Source of the DNA: JAYREN01 sp041908845 | GTDB taxonomy: Bacteria; Acidobacteriota; Holophagae; Holophagales; Holophagaceae | Assembly: GCA_041908845.1 (NCBI GenBank) | Contig: JAYREN010000137.1 | Coordinates: 1-9,021 of the forward strand | DNA: 9,021 bases | Direction of reading: 5' to 3' | Shown: piece by piece, positions 4,628 to 9,021 of the stretch | How positions within the stretch are numbered: the stretch's first letter is position 1 | Layout of the letters: each line of letters begins with the position of its first letter | Position numbers and translations under genes: made by a program | The notes under the pieces: generated by a model | Told to the model about the DNA's origin: nothing | Seen by the model: only the letters and a program-made list of their open reading frames with translations | Database searches by the model: none

Positions 4628-7309
4628 TCAGCCCATCCTCTGGTCGTAGCCCTTCCGGCTATCTGCCAGGAAGTTCTGCATCTCTGCTGAATTGCTGGTG
4701 AAGATCACCGCGTTGGGGAACATGGCGCCGGGGCTGGAAGGAGTGGAACCATTCGGCGCCTGCGACACGTACCGCGCGGCCTGCATGCGGTAGTCCTGGG
4801 CCTGGCGCTCTTGGGCGAGGATGCTCTGGGAGAGGCCCAGGGCGAAATCCTTGAAACTGGTATCCGGCACCACCAGCTCGGGCCGCCTGCCCTCACCGAT
4901 CATCGTGAGCGTTGGGGTATTGAACCAGCCACCCTCAGCAGCTCCCACGGCCTTTACCTTCATGGCTGCCATGGTGGCTTCCATGATCCCGATGTTGGCC
5001 AGAGCCAAGGCAGTGCCCACAAAGGGCATCCAGGAATAGGCCACAAAGTACCCAGCCGCGGCGGTCACCTCAGCGGCCTCAGCAGCCGCTAGTCCAGTCG
5101 CTTTCTGTTTCTTGCGGAATATCTCCTGGGCAATGGTCGCCACGATCCACTTGGCAGCCATCTGGGCCAGTGCACCAATCACGGTATCGGCGATCCCCTT
5201 CCAGATGGTCTTGAGGCCTTCACCCAGCTTCATGCTGCCAGTCATCATGCCCTTGATGCCAGAGGCGAAGGCGTTTTCAACCCCGCCCAGCACGTTCACC
5301 GCCATGGTCTTCCACTGTTGGAAGACGTTCTTGGATTCCTCGAGATACTGCTTGATTCCCATGACGAAGCCCGCCTTGCCGTTGCTCCGCTGCTGCTCGG
5401 CCTCCAGGCGCATAGCCAGGGCGTTCATGGCCTGGTTGTGCTGGTCCTGCGCCGCCTGAATCTGGGAGTTGATCCGGGCCCGCTCCACGGGCTCCAGGTT
5501 CGCCTCGGCCAGTCGCCGCTGCAGACCCGCCTTCTCGATCTCCAGCTTGCGGGCCTCCAGGTCCATGGTGCGCCGGATCAGATCTTCTTCGGAGATCAGC
5601 CCCTGCTGGCGCAGGTTCTCGTTGAAGTCCTGCTCGATCTGCAGCTCGGCCAGCTTGTGCTGGGTCTTCCGGGCGATGCGGATATCGAAGATCTTCTTGG
5701 CCTGGTCCTCGTCCGCCTGCTGCTGCTTGGCGAAGAGCGCTGCATCGGCGGCGGCGGCCTTGGCGGCCTCATCGGCTAGGCGCTTGGCTTTGTCGGCAGC
5801 GGCCTTGGCGGCTCCAGCATTGGTAGTGTCCTGCACCTTCTTCTTGGGGGCTTCGGCTGTGCCCTCGGGTTCAGATAGCGCCTTGAGTAGCGCCTGGCGT
5901 GCGGCCAGTTCGGCCTGCAGGCGGGCCTTGTACGCCTCGAACCCTTGACCACCTCCCACACCATAGGCGCGGTTCTGCATGGCGGCCATTCCGGCCTGAC
6001 CTTCTGCAGCCTTCCGCGTCTTGTCTTCGGCCTCGATCTTTCGCAGTTCAGCATCCGCAGAAGCGATATCCGCCGCGAGCTTCTTCTTCTTGAGTTCCAG
6101 ATCCTTCCTGTCCGCCTCGAGCTTCTTCTCGAGTTCCTCCCGGGCCCCCTTGTACCCGCTCTTTTCCTTGATGAGCGTCTCCAGGAAATCGGGGTTCAAC
6201 TTGATCAGGTCTTCCTTGACCTTCTTCAGTTGTTCCTCGTGCTCCTTCCGGTCTTGGACGGATAGGCCGCTCTTCTCGAGGTAGAGAGACTCCTTCTTGT
6301 AAACCTCCACCAAAGCCGCGCCATCCTTGACGCGGTCCCGCTGCTGCTCATTGGCTTTCACGGCTTCGGCATGGGCAGCGGCTTCGGCGGCCTTCAGGGC
6401 AAATAGACCGGCTGCCAGTGCAGACACGGCCACCAGGGCGATGCCCGCGGGCCCCAGCCCGACAAGTGCCGTACCCAGCGATCGGACTGCCACAGCGGCA
6501 GCCGTGGCCACGGTGCCCACGGCCATGAAGCTCGCACCGAAGGCCTTCGCTCCAGCAGGCAAGCCCGCAAGGGCAGAAGTGAGGCCATCAGCAGCAGAAG
6601 TGAGCCCCGGCAGCATGCCCTGGGCAATCTGCACGGTGGCACCCTTGGCGGCCATCTCCATGCGGGTCATGGAGTCGTTGAAATCCTGACTGGCCTTGGC
6701 CATGTCGCCAGAGATCACCAGCCCCAGCTCGGTGAGCTTGTTCTTGGCGTTGTCGAATCCCCCATTGGCGAGGTCATTCAGCAGGGGGATCATGTCGGTT
6801 CCCGACTTGCCGAAGATCGCCAGGGAGACGGCGGCCTTGCCCGCGCCATCCGCAAACTTGGATTGCGCCTCTGCTACCTTCAGCATCGCCTTGTCGAGAC
6901 TCAGGCCCTTGAGATCCTTGGCGGAAAGGCCGATTCGCCCGAAGGCCTCCACGGCGGAGGCCTCACCAGAGTTGAGAGAATCCAGGCTCTTGGAGAGCTT
7001 CTTGAACCCATCCGCAAGACCTTCTTGGGATACCTCAGCCTGCTGAGCGATGTAAGAGAAGGTGCTGAGCTGCTCAACTGCAACGCCCGTCTTCTGGGCC
7101 ATCTTGAAAAGCTGGTCCGCAGAGTCCAGGGCGCCCTTCACAAAGCCGGCCATCTGCTTAGCCGCGAAGAGCGTGCCCAGGTCACCTAAGACATCCTGGG
7201 CACGTCTTGCTTCACTGGAGATTTTTCGCAGTCCCTCTTGGGTCTTATGGAAAGCCGCAACCGCTCCCGTGGCGTCTCCGGTGATCTCGACTTTCACAGG
7301 TGTAGTCAT
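4628..7309 (-). CDS. Phage tail tape measure protein (893 aa)
   Basis: Known role: the tape measure sets tail length in long-tailed phages and passes into the cell envelope during DNA injection. Seen: an N-terminal domain (about 1-245) with GLSAKDLKGLSLDKAMLKVA and AVSLAIFGKSGTDMIPLLND, typical of tape measure proteins. A hydrophobic, Ala/Gly-rich segment spans about 257-310, probably membrane-interacting. Long charged coiled-coil stretches span about 335-435 and 500-640. A second hydrophobic zone lies at about 700-790, and the C-terminus has AEGGWFNTPTLTMIGEG and PELVVPD, a common tape measure ending. Start: the ATG at 7309 with GGAGG eight bases upstream; a GTG five codons earlier is weaker. 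At roughly 1.5 angstrom per residue a tail of about 130 nm would be expected. The frame is intact. No tail neighbour is present: integrase lies upstream and an AlpA-like gene downstream. Confidence 0.92.
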   Translation of the reverse strand: MTTPVKVEITGDATGAVAAFHKTQEGLRKISSEARRAQDVLGDLGTLFAAKQMAGFVKGALDSADQLFKMAQKTGVAVEQLSTFSYIAQQAEVSQEGLADGFKKLSKSLDSLNSGEASAVEAFGRIGLSAKDLKGLSLDKAMLKVAEAQSKFADGAGKAAVSLAIFGKSGTDMIPLLNDLANGGFDNAKNKLTELGLVISGDMAKASQDFNDSMTRMEMAAKGATVQIAQGMLPGLTSAADGLTSALAGLPAGAKAFGASFMAVGTVATAAAVAVRSLGTALVGLGPAGIALVAVSALAAGLFALKAAEAAAHAEAVKANEQQRDRVKDGAALVEVYKKESLYLEKSGLSVQDRKEHEEQLKKVKEDLIKLNPDFLETLIKEKSGYKGAREELEKKLEADRKDLELKKKKLAADIASADAELRKIEAEDKTRKAAEGQAGMAAMQNRAYGVGGGQGFEAYKARLQAELAARQALLKALSEPEGTAEAPKKKVQDTTNAGAAKAAADKAKRLADEAAKAAAADAALFAKQQQADEDQAKKIFDIRIARKTQHKLAELQIEQDFNENLRQQGLISEEDLIRRTMDLEARKLEIEKAGLQRRLAEANLEPVERARINSQIQAAQDQHNQAMNALAMRLEAEQQRSNGKAGFVMGIKQYLEESKNVFQQWKTMAVNVLGGVENAFASGIKGMMTGSMKLGEGLKTIWKGIADTVIGALAQMAAKWIVATIAQEIFRKKQKATGLAAAEAAEVTAAAGYFVAYSWMPFVGTALALANIGIMEATMAAMKVKAVGAAEGGWFNTPTLTMIGEGRRPELVVPDTSFKDFALGLSQSILAQERQAQDYRMQAARYVSQAPNGSTPSSPGAMFPNAVIFTSNSAEMQNFLADSRKGYDQRMG

Positions 7310-7353
7310 GGCAAGGCCCTCCACCCAGAATCCGTCTTACAAGGGGCCCGCGT

Positions 7354-7372
7354 GTCCTCATTAGGCGAGGAC
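7354..7372. repeat. Hairpin GTCCTC / GAGGAC in the tape measure leader
   Basis: A perfect 6-bp GC-rich inverted repeat with a 7-base loop, about 45 bases upstream of the tape measure start on the minus strand. It has no T-run after it in either direction. It may be a leader structure or a binding site, and could also be chance. Confidence 0.3.
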
Positions 7373-7465
7373 GAAATCAGAGAGGCCAACAGGGGCCTGG
7401 CTCATCCCAAGGAGTCCCTGAAGTGGTGACTACCTGAAGGGGCGGGGCCACCAGGAAAGAGTGAA

Positions 7466-7561
7466 GGGGATAAGTCGGGGACAAGTCAGAGACAACACGC
7501 TTATCCCTATTCAAACCTAATGCCTATGCGCTTCTACATGGTAGGGGACAAAGGGGACAAA
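7466..7561. repeat. Iteron-like direct repeats downstream of the integrase gene
   Basis: GGGGATAAGTC (7466-7476) and GGGGACAAGTC (7477-7487) are two adjacent 11-bp units, followed by a degenerate third (AGAGACAACAC, 7488-7498). Further on, GGGGACAAA occurs twice in tandem (7544-7552 and 7553-7561). The first unit also pairs with CTTATCCC at 7500-7507 as an inverted repeat. Spacing of one helical turn fits arm-type integrase sites or replication iterons. The TTATCCC cores faintly resemble DnaA boxes but differ at the conserved end. Confidence 0.6.
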
Positions 7562-7584
7562 ACTTTTACGTTCTTCTTGAGCAC

Positions 7585-8919
7585 TCAGGCCCCGGCCTTC
7601 TTCCGCGCCTTGGCTTGGGCCTTCCGGCGTGCCTCCAGTTCCTTCTCGGGATCAATCGCGCCGGTCAGGATGCCTTCGATCCTTGCGCCGATCTTCTCCG
7701 CTGCATCGTGCAGGGGTTCCGCGGCGGCCCTGGTGTAGATATCCGTTACCGATGCTTCGGCATGGCCCAGCAGCTCCCCCACAAAACCCTTAAGCCCAAG
7801 GTCTGCTCCGACACTGGCGAAGGTGCGGCGGAGGTCATGCCATCCGGGGTCTTCATCCTTGGGCTCATCCTCGATCGCCAGCTTGGCGGCCTCCCGGATG
7901 CGCTCCCAGGGATTCTGGAGGCCGATGAAAGGGCGATGCTCGATCAGGTTTCCTTCTTTGTCCAGCTTGGGTCTGCCAGGCACCACGAATGGACACCCGA
8001 GGGTCTGGGTCAGGCCCTTCAGGGCTTTCACCAGGGCGGGGCATAGGTGAACCACCCGCGTCTTGCCGGTCTTCTTGCCCGTCTTGTGGAACGCGGGCGG
8101 GATGCGGATTTCCCCGGCGTCCATGTCGATCCACTCCCAGCGGAGGGCCTGTATTTCGCCCTTCCGCATCCCTGCGAGAAGGGCCAGCCGCACGGCCACG
8201 ATGTTTTCAGGCGCTTCCGTGGAGGCCTTCAGGGTGAGGCCCAGGGCCTTCAGTTCGAGGTCAGTGAGGCGGCGCTCTCGCTTGGTTTCTGAGGCCCTTT
8301 GCTTGACCACAGAAACAGGATTGGAGCCCAGCGGCCTCAGCTCCCACTCTTCGGCGCGGCCAAACATCGTGCGGAGCACGGCCCGCGTGCGGTTCGCCAT
8401 GACGGGAGTGCTCTTCCTCATCTTGAATAGAAGGTCTGAGATATCAGCCGGTCCCACCAGGGCTAAGGGCATCTTCCCGATTGCCGGGAGAATGTGCTTC
8501 TTGAGAAGCCGTTTTGCTTCATCGCCCCATGATTTGGAATTGTTCGGAACGTGCTCGAGGATGTAACGGTCTGCCAAGTCCGAGACGGTCACGGCGGCGC
8601 GTTTGACTTCAGCAGCGGCGGCGCGGGCATCGGCCTTGGCCTTGCCTGGATCGGTCCCGGCGTTGATCAGGCCCCAGGCGGAGGTATGGACCTTCTCGGC
8701 AGCGTCTGGGGTCATGGCGGGGTAGGTTCCCAGGGTGTAAATCTTCTGCTTCAGGTTGAAGCGGTACCGCAGGACGAATGATTTCGCCCCTGCCTTGGTC
8801 ACCTGGAGGCATAACCCCTTGAAGCCCGTCACGGGGTAGAAGCGTGTCCCGTTGGGGTCAGCCTTCAGGGCGTTGATATCCGTCTTGTTCAATCGGATGG
8901 CCTTCTCACTTCTCCCCAT
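7585..8919 (-). CDS. int: P4-type tyrosine site-specific integrase (444 aa)
   Basis: It catalyses integration and excision of the element by recombining an attachment site with the host chromosome. Seen: residues 1-100 match the arm-DNA-binding domain of P4-like integrases (GFKGLCLQVTKAGAKSFVLRY, then YTLGTYPAMT). Residues 110-205 are the SAM-like core-binding domain. Residues 215-405 are the catalytic domain with R252 (LAGMRKGEIQALRW), lysine(s) at 279-286, H361 and R364 (HDLRRTFAS), H386 (LLGHAEAS) and the nucleophile Y395 (DIYTR). All active-site residues are present, so it is probably functional. The lysine-rich C-terminus (ARRKAQAKARKKAGA) is a basic tail. Start: the ATG at 8919 with GAGGG five bases upstream. 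Starts at 8955 and 9000 would run through the operator-like repeat at 8931-8974 and lack such a site. The 5' end of P4-type integrase genes usually faces the attachment site. Confidence 0.96.
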   Translation of the reverse strand: MGRSEKAIRLNKTDINALKADPNGTRFYPVTGFKGLCLQVTKAGAKSFVLRYRFNLKQKIYTLGTYPAMTPDAAEKVHTSAWGLINAGTDPGKAKADARAAAAEVKRAAVTVSDLADRYILEHVPNNSKSWGDEAKRLLKKHILPAIGKMPLALVGPADISDLLFKMRKSTPVMANRTRAVLRTMFGRAEEWELRPLGSNPVSVVKQRASETKRERRLTDLELKALGLTLKASTEAPENIVAVRLALLAGMRKGEIQALRWEWIDMDAGEIRIPPAFHKTGKKTGKTRVVHLCPALVKALKGLTQTLGCPFVVPGRPKLDKEGNLIEHRPFIGLQNPWERIREAAKLAIEDEPKDEDPGWHDLRRTFASVGADLGLKGFVGELLGHAEASVTDIYTRAAAEPLHDAAEKIGARIEGILTGAIDPEKELEARRKAQAKARKKAGA

Positions 8920-8930
8920 GGGCACCCTCT

Positions 8931-8974
8931 GAAGTGTGATGACGTGTTCCGTCATCACACTATCATCACACTTC
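8931..8974. promoter_or_regulatory. Operator-like inverted and tandem repeat just upstream of the integrase start
   Basis: AGTGTGATGACG (8933-8944) and CGTCATCACACT (8950-8961) form a perfect 12-bp inverted repeat with a 5-base spacer. The half-site recurs as GTCATCACACT (8951-8961) and ATCATCACACT (8962-8972), a tandem 11-bp pair. GAAGTGTGATGA (8931-8942) also pairs perfectly with TCATCACACTTC (8963-8974), so two alternative stems share one arm. It ends 12 bases before the integrase ATG, where a bound protein would block transcription or the RNA stem would hide the leader. Candidate binders are the integrase itself or one of the AlpA-like proteins. Confidence 0.75.
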
Positions 8975-9021
8975 GGACCAATTCGGGCCAAACCTTTCAT
9001 TGATCCACCAACACGACAAAA

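Larger units (their letters stand above)
7310..7584. other. Non-coding stretch between integrase stop and tape measure start
   Basis: These 275 bases hold no gene I can support. Seen: a GC-rich 6-bp hairpin at 7354-7372, an 8-bp inverted repeat GGGATAAG/CTTATCCC at 7467-7507, and clusters of GGGGACAA-type direct repeats (listed separately). No rho-independent terminator with a T-run follows the integrase stop on the minus strand. The ribosome binding site of the tape measure gene (GGAGG) is at its left end. A promoter for the tape measure gene would have to lie here, but no clear -35/-10 pair is visible. Confidence 0.55.

Noticed and set aside
5318..5948. Plus-strand Leu- and Ser-rich frames inside the tape measure gene
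   Set aside because: These are mirror images of the Glu/Lys/Ala-rich coiled coils; they resemble membrane proteins only because of the complementary codons.
7466..7561. CRISPR array
   Set aside because: Units of 9-11 bp without spacers of regular length are too short for CRISPR repeats, and there are no cas genes.
8920..9000. Upstream in-frame extension of the integrase to starts at 8955 or 9000
   Set aside because: The added 12-27 residues would be encoded by the palindromic repeat, are not like the family N-terminus, and lack a ribosome binding site as good as that before 8919.
8975..9021. tRNA or attachment site at the right edge
   Set aside because: The remaining 47 bases are too short for a tRNA and show no recognisable tRNA 3' end; an attachment site needs its second copy, which is outside the window.

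Overview
This window reads as part of a G+C-rich integrated mobile element. Every gene I can support lies on the minus strand, so the reading order runs from the right end (base 9000) to the left end (base 1). Dense coding, strong GGAGG-type ribosome binding sites, and heavy use of GCC/GGC/CTG codons point to a high-GC, probably Gram-negative bacterium. The proteins do not fix the phylum; Acidobacteriota or Proteobacteria would both fit.

Right part (7310-9021): a complete P4-type tyrosine integrase with an arm-binding N-terminus and all expected catalytic residues. A perfect 12-bp inverted repeat plus a tandem 11-bp repeat sits just upstream of its start. A second cluster of 11-bp and 9-bp direct repeats lies just downstream of its stop. 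No tRNA or attachment site is visible; one would be expected beyond the right edge.

Middle (4278-7309): a full-length phage tail tape measure protein (893 aa), followed closely by a small AlpA/excisionase-like DNA-binding protein. No other tail, capsid, terminase or lysis gene is present. After these comes a 292-base non-coding stretch (3986-4277), locally AT-rich, with several palindromes and a repeated AGGGGTGAGC motif. It is the best candidate in the window for a control region.

Left part (1-3985): a compact run of small genes, most with start/stop overlaps of 1-4 bases or 1-base gaps. They are a ribbon-helix-helix-like protein, an 87-aa unknown, a 232-aa unknown, a 70-aa helix-turn-helix protein, and unknowns of 80, 167, 101 and 67 aa. 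The run ends in a TOPRIM-type primase that leaves the window at base 1.

Together, the integrase (mobilisation), AlpA-like and RHH regulators (control), and primase (autonomous replication) resemble the core of P4-like or PICI-like phage satellites, or a small integrative replicon. The tape measure gene is out of place in that scheme and is the most interesting item. A defective prophage remnant remains the main alternative.
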